In this document: positions 10,950 through 20,300 of the stretch, one piece after another
How positions within the stretch are numbered: position 1 is the stretch's first letter
Layout of the letters: every line of letters starts with the position of its first letter
NCBI GenBank assembly: GCA_025267735.1
Contig: CM046297.1
Coordinates: 21,230,011 to 21,294,010, forward strand
Direction of reading: 5' to 3'
DNA length: 64,000 nucleotides
Source of the DNA: Mactra quadrangularis
Lineage: Eukaryota; Mollusca; Bivalvia; Venerida; Mactridae
Position numbers and translations under genes: made by a program
The notes under the pieces: model-generated
Seen by the model: the letters and a program-made list of their open reading frames with translations, nothing else
Told to the model about the DNA's origin: nothing
Databases searched by the model: none

Positions 10950-11770
10950 TGTTTCTGTCGAATATGAACTTTTACCATCGACTTCCCATGCACAAAATGA
11001 ATGTGTTTGCCTGTGTCTCCCCTTATATTTATATGAATGGTGTCAAAATCGGCTTTGGCAAGAGGAACATAGTGTAAATTTAAAAATTCGAAATGAATGT
11101 GGGGATTACTCCCTGCTTTAGTCACCGATTCAAATGGAACCACGCGTAGAATGGGGGCTTCTATATTTCCTAACAAAGTGTAAGAGGCAAGATCAGAATA
11201 CACAAATAAATGATTATGTCCCATATGCACATCTACACCATAAGGAAATGGATTTTTATTGTCTTTCAAATACACAGTAGTAGACTCATTTGGATCTCCC
11301 CCTAGTTTTATGAACAGATCAGGATGAAATTGAATACCCAATTCATCCGAACTGGCCATTTTCACTGTTTTACTAATATTGGAAAAACTCATCACCAATG
11401 TAAGATTGTGTTTTTTTAAAATACCTCCAATATAATTTTTAATCGTTTCATCAATCGTTTGAATGAGATGTTGTGGTGTTACATAAGTTGCAGGCGGAAT
11501 AGATAAACATAAACCTTGAGCACAATGTTCAGGAAGTTCACTCAATGCTCTGCGAACATTTTCATCTTGACTGACAATGTAAAATGTTCCTTCCTCTTGT
11601 GTAATATTTATGACTTGACTTGGTACAATTAATTCGACTAGAGCAATTTCCCAATCTTGTTTATTTAAATGTACAGGTTTGATCAATTTTGTACGAAAAC
11701 AACATTGTTTATTATCAGGAAACAAATCTGTAGAACTATCACTCATTAATGTAATGTAAAAAGAACTCAT
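10946..11770 (-). CDS. Minor capsid protein, penton-like single jelly-roll
   Basis: 274 residues, beta-rich. The opening (SSFYITLMSDSS, then FRTKLIKPVHL and WEIALVELIVP) is the pattern I associate with the Polinton penton-base-like protein that occupies capsid vertices. It lies two genes upstream of the major capsid protein, as is usual for the lineage. Both ends are ATGA overlaps with neighbouring genes. The family call rests on pattern and gene order, since I could not run a profile search. Confidence 0.8.
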   Translation of the reverse strand: MSSFYITLMSDSSTDLFPDNKQCCFRTKLIKPVHLNKQDWEIALVELIVPSQVINITQEEGTFYIVSQDENVRRALSELPEHCAQGLCLSIPPATYVTPQHLIQTIDETIKNYIGGILKKHNLTLVMSFSNISKTVKMASSDELGIQFHPDLFIKLGGDPNESTTVYLKDNKNPFPYGVDVHMGHNHLFVYSDLASYTLLGNIEAPILRVVPFESVTKAGSNPHIHFEFLNLHYVPLAKADFDTIHINIRGDTGKHIHFVHGKSMVKVHIRQKQ

Positions 11771-12009
11771 GTTGATTTAGGTTTATTAAATTTCAAAGAA
11801 GGATTTGGTAAAATATAACCCAAAGAGCTACTTAATAATAAAAGCCACAATTCACGATCAGGACGTTGAAAACATAAATTAAATAAAGACACAGAGATAA
11901 TAATAAATACCACCACAATTTGTGAGATAAACGTAACTTTGTTTTTGGGTTCACAAGGTTTAATGACGGTGGGGTCCACTTGAATACTGGCACTATCTGT
12001 CTGAGACAT
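11767..12009 (-). CDS. Small two-TM membrane protein
   Basis: 80 residues from the ATG at 12009 (MSQTDS...). The longer open frame upstream has no ATG. Two hydrophobic stretches are visible, around residues 29-47 (VVVFIIISVSLF) and 54-70 (LWLLLLSSSLGYIL), separated by a charged QRPDRE turn. A hairpin membrane protein is likely. It overlaps the penton-like gene by ATGA and begins 7 nt after the integrase stop. Its role (virion membrane or host membrane) is unknown. Confidence 0.7.
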   Translation of the reverse strand: MSQTDSASIQVDPTVIKPCEPKNKVTFISQIVVVFIIISVSLFNLCFQRPDRELWLLLLSSSLGYILPNPSLKFNKPKST

Positions 12010-12016
12010 GATGTAT

Positions 12017-13090
12017 TTATACAAGATAAGATTCTGGTATCCAACTATCAAATTTAGAAGGGTAGCCTTTCCAATGTACTTTTATTTCCCGTATCTTTTT
12101 TCCACCTACACTCCTCTGACGCCGATCAAGAACTGATTCAATTTCGTAAATGTCACTATCAAATATAGGTTGAATTTCCGAAACATAAAAAGAGCCTAAT
12201 ATTTTCTCACCCTCTAAATCTTCTAATTTAAAAGTGGAAGGTTGGGTTTTGGACACACGTACTACTTTAAATATTTCAGTGGTCCAATTGGGTAAATAAC
12301 CTTTGTCAAATGTACGTTTTGTTTTATTCAAACGTACTCGATCTCCCACCTGAATGGTGTGGGATGAACCTTGTTTTTTCTTACCGTACAATGCGTTAGA
12401 GACTTGGGCTTCATTTTGTGCATTGACAGAAGCTGGTGTTCTTTGAATGCTACGATGAAACCGATGATTATAACTATGAACCAGTTTAGGCAATATGTCT
12501 ACATAGCGCCGTGTATTTTCATGAGTGAAATATTTCCACATACGTGTTTTCAATGTACGTTGAAACCGTTCAACAACACTTGCTTTGGTTTCTGGATTTT
12601 CAGTGGTGAAAAAATGAATACCCGATTTTTTAAGAAACTGTTGAAATGCATGATTTTTAAATTCAGTTCCTTTATCGGTTTGCAGAGCTTTAGGTTTTCT
12701 TGGAATAGAACTAAATGCTTGAATAAGTGTATTGCCTGTTTTATTTTCAATAGGAATGACCCAAGCATATTTTGAAAAAACATCAATAACACAAAGTAAA
12801 TAACGATAAGGTTTATTAAATTGTGCCAATGATTGCATATCAGCTAAATCAGCTTGCCATTGATGATCAATCCCTGCTACTACGGTTGCTCTTCTGGAAA
12901 ATTTACGTCGTATAGGTTTATGCAGAGTGTAGGTGTTCTCTCCTTTTAACCAGGATTTCACTTGATTCAAAGTGATAGATTTTAATTGGCGTCTTGCAGC
13001 TTTGTACAGAGCTTGTATTCCACCAAATGCTGCTGGATTTGCAGGATTGTAATAGATGGAACGTAACACTTTCTTTAATAAGGATCCCAT
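12017..13090 (-). CDS. Retrovirus-like integrase with C-terminal chromodomain
   Basis: 357 residues. The rve catalytic core has Asp81 (WQADLADMQ), Asp139 (LQTDKGTEF) and Glu174 (ASVVERFQRTL), giving the D,D(35)E-type spacing of retroviral and Polinton integrases. An SH3-like region (about 245-310, VGDRVRLNK) follows. The last 45 residues (YEIESVLDRR ... VHWKGYPSKFDSWIPE) form a chromodomain, which in related elements reads histone marks and may steer target choice. The 6-bp duplication at the ends of the element is the expected product. The gene overlaps its upstream neighbour by 16 nt. Confidence 0.95.
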   Translation of the reverse strand: MGSLLKKVLRSIYYNPANPAAFGGIQALYKAARRQLKSITLNQVKSWLKGENTYTLHKPIRRKFSRRATVVAGIDHQWQADLADMQSLAQFNKPYRYLLCVIDVFSKYAWVIPIENKTGNTLIQAFSSIPRKPKALQTDKGTEFKNHAFQQFLKKSGIHFFTTENPETKASVVERFQRTLKTRMWKYFTHENTRRYVDILPKLVHSYNHRFHRSIQRTPASVNAQNEAQVSNALYGKKKQGSSHTIQVGDRVRLNKTKRTFDKGYLPNWTTEIFKVVRVSKTQPSTFKLEDLEGEKILGSFYVSEIQPIFDSDIYEIESVLDRRQRSVGGKKIREIKVHWKGYPSKFDSWIPESYLV

Positions 13091-13752
13091 TTTTCAGTCT
13101 TGAGATCTGTAGGACTGGAAAAACTTTCATAAAATTGATCTTCTTCGTCCTCGTCTTCCACGTTGTCATCTAACTGTTGAATCCAATTCCAACGTCTTTT
13201 ATTTCCTACCACTTCTTGAGGCACGTTCACATCTCTTAATCCACGTGAAAACTGTTCCCAACCACGAGGGTTGGAGCTTTTTCTTTGGCGTAATACATCA
13301 TTGACTAAATCAATAATATTGGATCCTGCTACAGGTTTTCCATCATATTCTAAAACACCTTGTTCATTCCATGACATATGAGGATGTTGTTTTAACATGT
13401 TGATTAAAAGTTCAGCTTTACGCCGCATAGTGCGTGGTACACTTTCTACAATTTGATCTTTCAATGTCGTTGTTGTTGGTGGCGGTGTTGTTGGTGCTGC
13501 TGGAGGCATTACCGTTGCTTTTGGTGTACGAGCTCTTTCATGCGACTGTTGAAATTTATGTAACACTTCACCATATTGTCTAGCTTTTTCTGAGGGTGAT
13601 AAAGCATCTTCATTTAACACATGATTCATTTCATTTTCTAATTGAGCTGTTTGGGTGACTTGAGGAGAAGGTGGTAAACGAGGTCGTTGTTGTGTTTTCC
13701 ATCGTTGCATCTCTTCCAACACTTTGAACGGAACAATAGCCATTTTCTTCAT
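13075..13752 (-). CDS. Conserved Polinton-associated protein of unknown function
   Basis: 225 residues from the ATG at 13752 (MKKMAIVPF), which forms an ATGA overlap with the upstream gene; the frame is open further upstream but lacks ATG. Three parts are visible: a helical N-terminus, a Pro/Thr linker near residues 83-95, and a compact region with LLINMLKQHP, WNEQGVLEYDG and GSNIIDLVNDVLR, followed by an acidic tail (EDEDEED). The middle pattern recalls a protein I have seen linked to mollusc Polintons, but no function is known to me. Confidence 0.75.
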   Translation of the reverse strand: MKKMAIVPFKVLEEMQRWKTQQRPRLPPSPQVTQTAQLENEMNHVLNEDALSPSEKARQYGEVLHKFQQSHERARTPKATVMPPAAPTTPPPTTTTLKDQIVESVPRTMRRKAELLINMLKQHPHMSWNEQGVLEYDGKPVAGSNIIDLVNDVLRQRKSSNPRGWEQFSRGLRDVNVPQEVVGNKRRWNWIQQLDDNVEDEDEEDQFYESFSSPTDLKTEKWDPY

Positions 13753-14153
13753 AATTTCTTGACTAATTGAGCAACTCCACCACTTAATGCACCGGCAGCA
13801 ACTGCTTTTGCAATGACAGGAGCTAATGCTAACAAGGGTAATATACCTCCCTTTTGATTCAGTACACGTTTCTTCTTTTGAATAGATGTTTTCTTGTCTG
13901 CTAATAATCGGAGATGTTGACACTTTGGCCTCAACTTGCGTTTTTGAGCTGGAGTCAATGTCACATTCCCTTTTAAAATGTTACTACAACATTCTGAGAT
14001 ACAATTGATCAGTTCTGAAGGTGCATGATGAATCATCTGTTTTCGATAGGCTTCTGGAGCTTGAGCTAAACCTAGCATCACATGCCCATACTTTTTCACA
14101 AGTGGTTGCTTTCGTGTCATGATGATAACTAAATCAAGTGCTGCATTGTTCAT
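13749..14153 (-). CDS. Basic protein with hydrophobic C-terminus
   Basis: 134 residues. A basic helical region (TPAQKRKLRPK, about 67-77) leads to QKGG at 100-103 and a hydrophobic alanine-rich C-terminus (ILPLLALAPVIAKAVAAG). This layout recurs in Polinton proteins next to the packaging and capsid genes and resembles membrane-active peptides released by the viral protease. The Gly-Gly before the hydrophobic segment is a plausible cleavage site, though it does not fit the adenovirus consensus exactly. Both ends are ATGA overlaps. Confidence 0.7.
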   Translation of the reverse strand: MNNAALDLVIIMTRKQPLVKKYGHVMLGLAQAPEAYRKQMIHHAPSELINCISECCSNILKGNVTLTPAQKRKLRPKCQHLRLLADKKTSIQKKKRVLNQKGGILPLLALAPVIAKAVAAGALSGGVAQLVKKL

Positions 14154-15124
14154 GACTTATATAACATTTCTAAAGCTTTTAAAGCCTCTGCTGTGGATGG
14201 ATCTTTGGGAGGAGACTGAGATAATAAACGTTGTATTCCTCTTCGCATTAAATCTTGCATGCCATCTACAGGTGTAGCAGATGTAGGCATCATTCTTCTT
14301 AATCCTTGTCTCATTAATTCTTGTTTCACCATATCTGTATCAATGGTTTGGGTTAAAGGTGAAAATCGTGCTATCAAAGTAGAGGGTTCACTTCTTGAAC
14401 TATTTCTCGAACTATTTCTCGAACTGTTTCTTGATGGAGTAGAATTAAAACTATTTCTTGAACTCAAACTACGACTTGGTGTAGAATTAAAACTTCTTGT
14501 TGGCGTATGACTTGCTGAATTTCTAGATGGAGTAGAATTAAAACTTCTTGTTGGGGTATGTCTTGATGAACTTCTGGTTGAACTGAAACTTCCAATTGGC
14601 GTATGACTCACTGAACTTCTTGATGAATTGAAACTTCTTGTTGGCGTATGTCTTGATGAACTACTGGTTGAGGGTGGTGTTTTATGAGCAATATATCCCG
14701 TTGTTTTCTTTTTAATGGTTTTCTTGGCAGTGGTCTTTTTAGTTGTTTTCTTGGCAGTGGTCTTTTTCGCAGAGGTCTTTTTAAGCTTAGGACCAAATTT
14801 GCGTATTGTCTTTTGACCATTCCATCGTAATAAACTGCGTATCATCACTCCACCCAGAAATCCACTCCCGCCTGGTTTTAAAATCAATTGACGTTTTGTG
14901 TCTAAATCAATGGTGTCATCTTGTAACTGCTCTAATTCATGGCGATGTTTTTCCATGAAATTAAGAGTTTGTTTAGGAAGTTGTACTTTCTTTTGTAAAA
15001 TAATTTGTGCAGCAAGTGTAAACCATTTCACCATTTCCTTTAATCCCGAACGTAATAATTGTTCACGGGTGTCAGGATTCTTTTCCCGACTCAAATGAAC
15101 AAGAGACTGAGCTATAGCTTCCAT
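14150..15124 (-). CDS. Lys/Thr- and Ser/Thr-repeat structural protein
   Basis: 324 residues from the ATG at 15124 (MEAIAQ...). Residues 1-80 are helical. At 83-92 there is KPGGSGFLGG followed by a hydrophobic basic stretch. Residues 115-142 are a Lys-Thr-Ala repeat (KKTTAKK), resembling linker-histone tails. Residues 150-260 are short repeats around HTPTRSFNS with SR dipeptides, likely phosphorylated. The C-terminus has two related amphipathic helices (ELMRQGLRRMM and DLMRRGIQRLL). A DNA-condensing or scaffold role is inferred. Repetition in the DNA makes this stretch prone to length change. Confidence 0.75.
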   Translation of the reverse strand: MEAIAQSLVHLSREKNPDTREQLLRSGLKEMVKWFTLAAQIILQKKVQLPKQTLNFMEKHRHELEQLQDDTIDLDTKRQLILKPGGSGFLGGVMIRSLLRWNGQKTIRKFGPKLKKTSAKKTTAKKTTKKTTAKKTIKKKTTGYIAHKTPPSTSSSSRHTPTRSFNSSRSSVSHTPIGSFSSTRSSSRHTPTRSFNSTPSRNSASHTPTRSFNSTPSRSLSSRNSFNSTPSRNSSRNSSRNSSRSEPSTLIARFSPLTQTIDTDMVKQELMRQGLRRMMPTSATPVDGMQDLMRRGIQRLLSQSPPKDPSTAEALKALEMLYKS

Positions 15125-15157
15125 GATGGATAATGAACCAATGATCCTCAAGTGAGC

Positions 15158-15805
15158 CTATATATACACAACTGAAGCCCGATCTTCTCCTGTTAACCAA
15201 TGATGAAATATATCAGTTCTTAACCGATACGTGTCTGGGGTATGAGGATGAAAATCAATCAGTAAATACCCATGAGGTGTTGATACAGCATCTTGATAAG
15301 CTGCTATCAGATGAGGAAGTTGAATCTGGTTAGCTAACACTTTAATTTGACCTTTATCTCTCGTGTTTTGAAACAAGATCATGTAATGTGCATTTAAACT
15401 CAAAGTGCGACTTGCTTTGGATGATTGAAATAAATTTTGTGTAATATAAATAACACTTGCATTGCGATGATGACCTTTACGTGTAAACCATAATTTGATT
15501 TTTTCTTCATCCTTTTCTCCCAACATGTCATCAAACACAATTAAATGAGGGATGGTTATATCATCCACAATGTCTTCATCATTCTCAGGAATACCCTGAA
15601 TAAATTGAATCTGGGTTTCTTGCTCTTTTAACTGCGCATAAGCTGACTGCCATTCTTTGTAGCACCAAACAATACGTTCAGGTACTATATGAAATAAATC
15701 GGTTTTGTATTCCAACAGTTTTTTTACAAACTGTGTTTTTCCTGAGCCACTAGGACCCGAAATAAAAATATTGCATGGATGCTTAAAAAGTAAACTCTCT
15801 TCCAT
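15158..15805 (-). CDS. A32-like genome packaging ATPase
   Basis: 215 residues, a compact FtsK/HerA-type ATPase. Walker A is GPSGSGKT at 17-24, Walker B is LIVFDD at 88-93, and a YITQN sensor-like motif is at about 120-124. In the Polinton and NCLDV lineage this enzyme pumps the genome into the capsid. The ATG at 15805 follows an upstream gap with an AATAAA signal (15852-15847), so this gene probably heads a separate transcription unit. A TGAGTCA AP-1-like site lies 25 bp upstream (15830-15836). Confidence 0.93.
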   Translation of the reverse strand: MEESLLFKHPCNIFISGPSGSGKTQFVKKLLEYKTDLFHIVPERIVWCYKEWQSAYAQLKEQETQIQFIQGIPENDEDIVDDITIPHLIVFDDMLGEKDEEKIKLWFTRKGHHRNASVIYITQNLFQSSKASRTLSLNAHYMILFQNTRDKGQIKVLANQIQLPHLIAAYQDAVSTPHGYLLIDFHPHTPDTYRLRTDIFHHWLTGEDRASVVYI

Positions 15806-15846
15806 GACTGTACATGAACAACTAACACATGAGTCAAAGAAACATT

Positions 15847-15852
15847 TTTATT
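15847..15852 (-). terminator. Polyadenylation signal after the polymerase/CARD array
   Basis: AATAAA on the minus strand, about 137 bp after the stop of the 43-aa micro-ORF and before the ATPase gene. It likely ends the transcript that contains the polymerase and accessory genes. Confidence 0.5.
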
Positions 15853-15889
15853 TAAACATTTTTCAAAACATGTTTTTATGAAATAACAA

Positions 15890-15990
15890 AAGTCAATGAT
15901 AAAACATCAATGATAAACAGTTTTATAAACATTACAAACATCAATGATAAATAGTTTTTATAAACATGACAAACATTAATGACAAAGTTT
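15890..15990. repeat. Imperfect tandem repeat in the accessory region
   Basis: ACATCAATGATAAA is followed by AG, a T-rich stretch and ATAAACAT; this recurs about every 34-36 bp, three times with drift. It lies in the 3' untranslated part of the polymerase-side array. Confidence 0.6.
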
Positions 15991-16120
15991 AATCTAACAA
16001 TTCATAGTCATGTTTCAATTGTTCCATCACTTCGCGAGCTTCCCGTCTTATTTGATAAGTGTTTATCCAAAACTCTAAATCGTTCACACACGATAACAAT
16101 GTGAATATCAAAGCAAACAT
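15989..16120 (-). CDS. 43-aa hydrophobic micro-ORF
   Basis: Starts with ATG at 16120 and encodes MFALIFTLLSCV, a hydrophobic stretch that could be a signal or membrane segment. A charged helical tail follows with REAREVMEQLKHD, ending in LLD. It sits 46 nt after the CARD gene's stop, matching the tight packing of the element. No family is recognised; coding status rests on position, the ATG and the non-random amphipathic pattern. Confidence 0.4.
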   Translation of the reverse strand: MFALIFTLLSCVNDLEFWINTYQIRREAREVMEQLKHDYELLD

Positions 16121-16141
16121 GTTTACTCATTAGAAATGGTT

Positions 16142-16173
16142 TCAACAATGAACACAATACTTTTGTTCAAGAG
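16142..16173. repeat. 32-bp direct repeat, copy 1
   Basis: Identical by eye to 16471-16502. On the minus strand, copy 1 contains the CARD gene's stop codon, while copy 2 contains the stop of the 82-aa gene. The two copies bracket the CARD gene, suggesting insertion or duplication of the segment between them. Confidence 0.85.
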
Positions 16174-16460
16174 TTTTTAATATTTGACATAAGAATGTCA
16201 GCGATATGGTTTAGTTTGTTTTGTAGAAGAGCCTCTATGAATATTCCGAAAGCACGAGGTCCTCGTCTCTGTAAAATGTAAAATAATTTCCTGTTTCTGC
16301 TTAAGTTTGATCGTTCACACTCTATTTCTTCCCGCATACCAATAGTTAAAATACTGTTTTCCATGAGGTAGTCCATGATATTTAAAGTTTGTTCTGATGT
16401 TAGCAAACGAATCAGAGATGTCCAACTTTTTCTAATGGCTCTTTTATGTATCTCATCCAT
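16167..16460 (-). CDS. CARD-domain protein
   Basis: 97 residues from the ATG at 16460 (MDEIHKR...), which is about one CARD. An in-frame ATG at 16505 would add 15 hydrophobic residues and overlap the previous gene by 35 nt. The CARD pattern is clear: LIRLL in helix 1-2, a VLT-like SILTIGMREEI, then the hallmark RRGPRAF at 65-71 followed by FIEALL. CARDs join apoptosome, inflammasome and RLR pathways by homotypic binding. A lone CARD encoded by a virus-like element would be expected to act as a decoy or adaptor mimic; that function is inferred. It was probably taken from a host. The gene is bracketed by a 32-bp direct repeat. Confidence 0.8.
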   Translation of the reverse strand: MDEIHKRAIRKSWTSLIRLLTSEQTLNIMDYLMENSILTIGMREEIECERSNLSRNRKLFYILQRRGPRAFGIFIEALLQNKLNHIADILMSNIKNS

Positions 16461-16470
16461 AATTAAAATG

Positions 16471-16502
16471 TCAACAATGAACACAATACTTTTGTTCAAG
16501 AG
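16471..16502. repeat. 32-bp direct repeat, copy 2
   Basis: Matches 16142-16173 exactly as read. It covers the C-terminal codons and stop of the 82-aa gene, and the possible upstream start of the CARD gene. Confidence 0.85.
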
Positions 16503-16719
16503 CATTTAAAACACAATCTAAATTAACAATCTCTTTCCAATTTACTCCGTACACATGAGTATGATGTATTTGATTCACCACAAAAAGTGCCATGTCCAAT
16601 TCTTCCAACATTAAAGGTGAATTCATAAACTGCTGAATCCAGTCCCTATTATATACACCTTTGGGTATTTTCAAACGACATGCTAGCAATAATGCTTTGG
16701 TAATGATTCTATTGCGCAT
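16471..16719 (-). CDS. 82-aa unknown accessory protein
   Basis: Starts at the ATG at 16719, overlapping the upstream gene by 11 nt. It is helical, with KALLLACRLKIP near residue 8 and a cysteine-containing C-terminus that is encoded within the 32-bp repeat. I recognise no domain. It precedes the CARD gene and lies after the polymerase and F-box-like genes, in what looks like an accessory block. Confidence 0.6.
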   Translation of the reverse strand: MRNRIITKALLLACRLKIPKGVYNRDWIQQFMNSPLMLEELDMALFVVNQIHHTHVYGVNWKEIVNLDCVLNALEQKYCVHC

Positions 16720-17314
16720 TTTCCCACAAAGTCAAATTCCCTGCAGCAAAAGAATTGACTCTCGCTAAACCAGTGTATTCTATATCAGAAGTGTCCAACT
16801 CGACATTTTCTCTGAACTGTCTCAAATCAGAAGAATCCTGTTTATATATGTGAGCTCGATCTCCAAGGATAAGAAATACGTGTTCAAACGTAACGTCGTA
16901 TGGAAAAAGCATGAAACCATGTATACGCACCCCATACATTGTGTTCACATAGTAATACCACACAAAAACACAACTTTGATGAAACCGTTGTGCTAAAAGT
17001 TCAGTTTCTTTCATTTCTGCATCCGTAAAACTAAAACCCCAAATACGTGATACCATATGATACACTTTTTGCTGGACCATGTTAAATTTTCTTAACACGG
17101 GTTGTCTTTGATGAATCGTCAAATCATCTCTTCCCAAAACATCCAACACCATAGATTCTAATCGAAAGTCTTTCTTTTGTAAACTATGCAAAGCATTGTG
17201 ACTTGCCCAGGCTATCACCAATTCCGTTTTCCAGCGTTTTGCATTGGCCCATACCACATAACGATAAATTTTCTCTCTCAATTCAATCGGTAAGTACGGT
17301 ATCAAGTCCATCAT
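16709..17314 (-). CDS. 201-aa protein with F-box-like N-terminus
   Basis: The N-terminus (LIPYLPIELREKIYRYVV, residues 4-21) has the LPxEL-x3-I-x2-Y spacing seen in F-box and related Skp1- or elongin-binding motifs. The rest is mixed helix and strand with a Tyr/Phe/Val-rich centre (VFVWYYYVN, about 117-125) and resembles no family I can name. If the F-box is real, the protein could redirect host ubiquitin ligases. The gene overlaps the polymerase stop by ATGA, so it is probably made from the polymerase mRNA. Confidence 0.65.
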   Translation of the reverse strand: MMDLIPYLPIELREKIYRYVVWANAKRWKTELVIAWASHNALHSLQKKDFRLESMVLDVLGRDDLTIHQRQPVLRKFNMVQQKVYHMVSRIWGFSFTDAEMKETELLAQRFHQSCVFVWYYYVNTMYGVRIHGFMLFPYDVTFEHVFLILGDRAHIYKQDSSDLRQFRENVELDTSDIEYTGLARVNSFAAGNLTLWENAQ

Positions 17315-20300
17315 GTCAATGAATTGTAACCAAAGGGCACCGTCATATAATTGTCAATGATGATACGTTTTGTATACACCGAACGAAATGTCTTGGTTTG
17401 TTTCTCACTGGTGACTTTACGATCCCGATGTCGTTTTATTCTAGATTCATACTCTACGACTGTAGAATACTGATCACGATTTTTGACACATTCTACCATG
17501 GAATTAAAATTGACTTTCTGTGAAGCATTGAAATCTAAAGTAATGCCTTTGACTTTGCAAGTCTGATGCACTTCTCCGTTTTCTATGTATTCATAACCAT
17601 AATTCTTTGGACCTAAAGCTACATATTTTACAATACGACCCTGAGGCACTTCATCGGTCCACATTCCTAAACGACTGGAGTGGATAGGAACATTGTACCC
17701 GTTGGGATCATAAATAAACATGCAAGAGTCCGTGTCAAAATAAAGGACTCTTTTTCCTAAAGGTTCAAGCACTTTGTAAAGTTCTAATCTTGCATAGGCT
17801 GTAACATACGAGGCCACTACAGGATTGGATGAAGAGTGGGGTTCTACTTTATCGTTTTCATCTGTATAATTCACTAACATGAATTCATCATGATCAAAGG
17901 TTTCTGTATATTTAACAGACTTTCTAGGATCAGACAAAATCTCATATAAACGATCTAATTTGTGCACATACTCTGTTTTAGGTAGAATATTATTCTGGGC
18001 ATTTTTACCCCATAAACAATTGAGCATAGTTTTAGCAAATGCTCTTTTTCCAGGGTTTTTCTCTACATGCTCTAACACAATGCCTTCTGCTTTATAGTAG
18101 TCTTCTTTAAACTGGTTTTGTTCTGCTTCTGTAGTCACACCACTTGGATAACCACTAGCTTCTTGTTTTATTTTCAAGTATTTGTCTATGTATCGACGGT
18201 ACACATCTGAACTCCACTCCTCCCAATGCCATACATGATACACATTCAATACACGATAACCCAACTCTATAGCTTTAGCCAGTTCAACATGAGTCCATGT
18301 GCCAAACAAACTACGTTCCCTTATCGTATGAGTGCATGGCTTTCCCATTTGTACCTCTTCAGCACATGTGCGACATAATGTAAACACCATCTTTTTATTA
18401 CAATGCATGGGAAGTACTGGCATCCATAAATCTTGAGGGGGTAAAACACAACATTTAATCAGTCCTTTGTAGAGATCTAGTTGAGTGAGATCAATCTGTT
18501 CTTGGCTTAATATTGTAGGATGGCCAATAGGGTAAGCTCTATACTTGTTCACAAAGGGATACAAGGAGCAAATGTCTACATATTTTATTTCTTGACCTTC
18601 TTCACATTCATGAAACAATTTGACAGCATTGGTGCGACCTCCAAATAAAGCTTCACGAGGGATGATAGGATCTTGACCAAAATAAAATCGTTCTACTCTG
18701 GTTTTATAGGCCTTGTCTGCTTTACATTTTTTCTCAAATTCACATTCCCACATCACTTCTACTGTGTAGCCTTGATCTTTCAATTCTTCGAGACGACATT
18801 TTGTGTGGGCATACAACAAACCCATCGTTTTTAAGGAATACGGATGGATCAGATCTCTATTGGGAAAACACTCGGGGCATCCATGATACCAGCATCCCAT
18901 AAATTCATACACGGTATTCGTATCTTTACAAAATCCATCTACATAATATGGCCCAATCTTAACTTCACCATGATGGTTCAAGGCATGTTGAATATGAATA
19001 CCTTCTGTCAAAGCTATCATTTGTAGCCAACGCACGCCTTTCATGGAATATTTCGTTTTGTTGGGATATCCAGCATCAGAAATGATACCTAAACTCAGTT
19101 CTGGCATAGAGTTTTTTCTCCATGCTTTATTACAAACTTGTGCTAATGTTGTCGCTTCCAAGAATGGATCGATTTGATCACTCTCTAATAACTGTTTACG
19201 AAATTCTCCGCACCCTCGTCGTAAAATGTCAACATCTGATCTACAATATTTCTCCATTTCCAATTGAAAGTCAAACACTTTGTCTTTTTGTTCATTGTAC
19301 CAAGCCAGAAATTGTTCACGTTGAGCTGGTTTCATACTATTAGGTCTATAGTAATACAAAGATAAATAGGGTCCTACATAATCTTGAAACTCCAACTTGT
19401 TGGCATAGAATGGAAACCATCCTTTAGCTAATTCATCCAATCCAAATGTTTTTGGAAATGCAGAGAGGGGCATGCTCAGAAAACTGAGAGAGTCAATCAA
19501 ACGCACTCCATGTATTTTCATCATAATAATTTTAGACCCATTCATGATTAACTCGGGTTTGGCACTTCCATGTGTAATAGCATGTCGTAGAATAAACTGT
19601 ACATCATATCCACCAGCATTATGAGCAATCACTGTTGATCCACGGTGGGTTGATTGAAATAGCCATGTAAAGAACTGTTTTAAAGTATCTTCTCCGCGAA
19701 ACACCATTTCACGAGCTCCTTCGACACCATCACATGTTGCACAGGGTTCTTGAACAGACTGGCACATACAATTCCCACACGCTCTTTGAGCTACACAGAA
19801 ATTTGGAATATGTTCACCCGAATCAAAGCGACATTCAAAATCAAAAAAGATAAAGGGTACTTTTGCTGGTTTCTTGTCTGGTGATTCATACGTAGGAATA
19901 AAGCACTCATGACCTGGCCCAACCGTTGTTTTACAATAACGACACTTTTTCGTACCTGTACATTGATGATTGCGTTTCGTTTCAACAATAATCTGTCCAC
20001 ATGTTTTACATTTACACACCGATTGACATATGGTCTTTTTTTGTTTTCCTTGTGTAGATTTATGCTTCTCATAACATTGTTCACTCTTGAACATTCGACG
20101 ACACTCAAAACAATAATGAGGTTTACCAAACTCACATGGGATGGGTGAATAACATACACAAATATGTATACATTTGTGACCTTCACGATGACTATATCCT
20201 ACATCACAATATTCACAGAAATATGGTTTTGCTAGGAATCCCGTGATAGATACAATACAGTCATAATGATTATCATGATGATAAATGTGTATCACTCGAC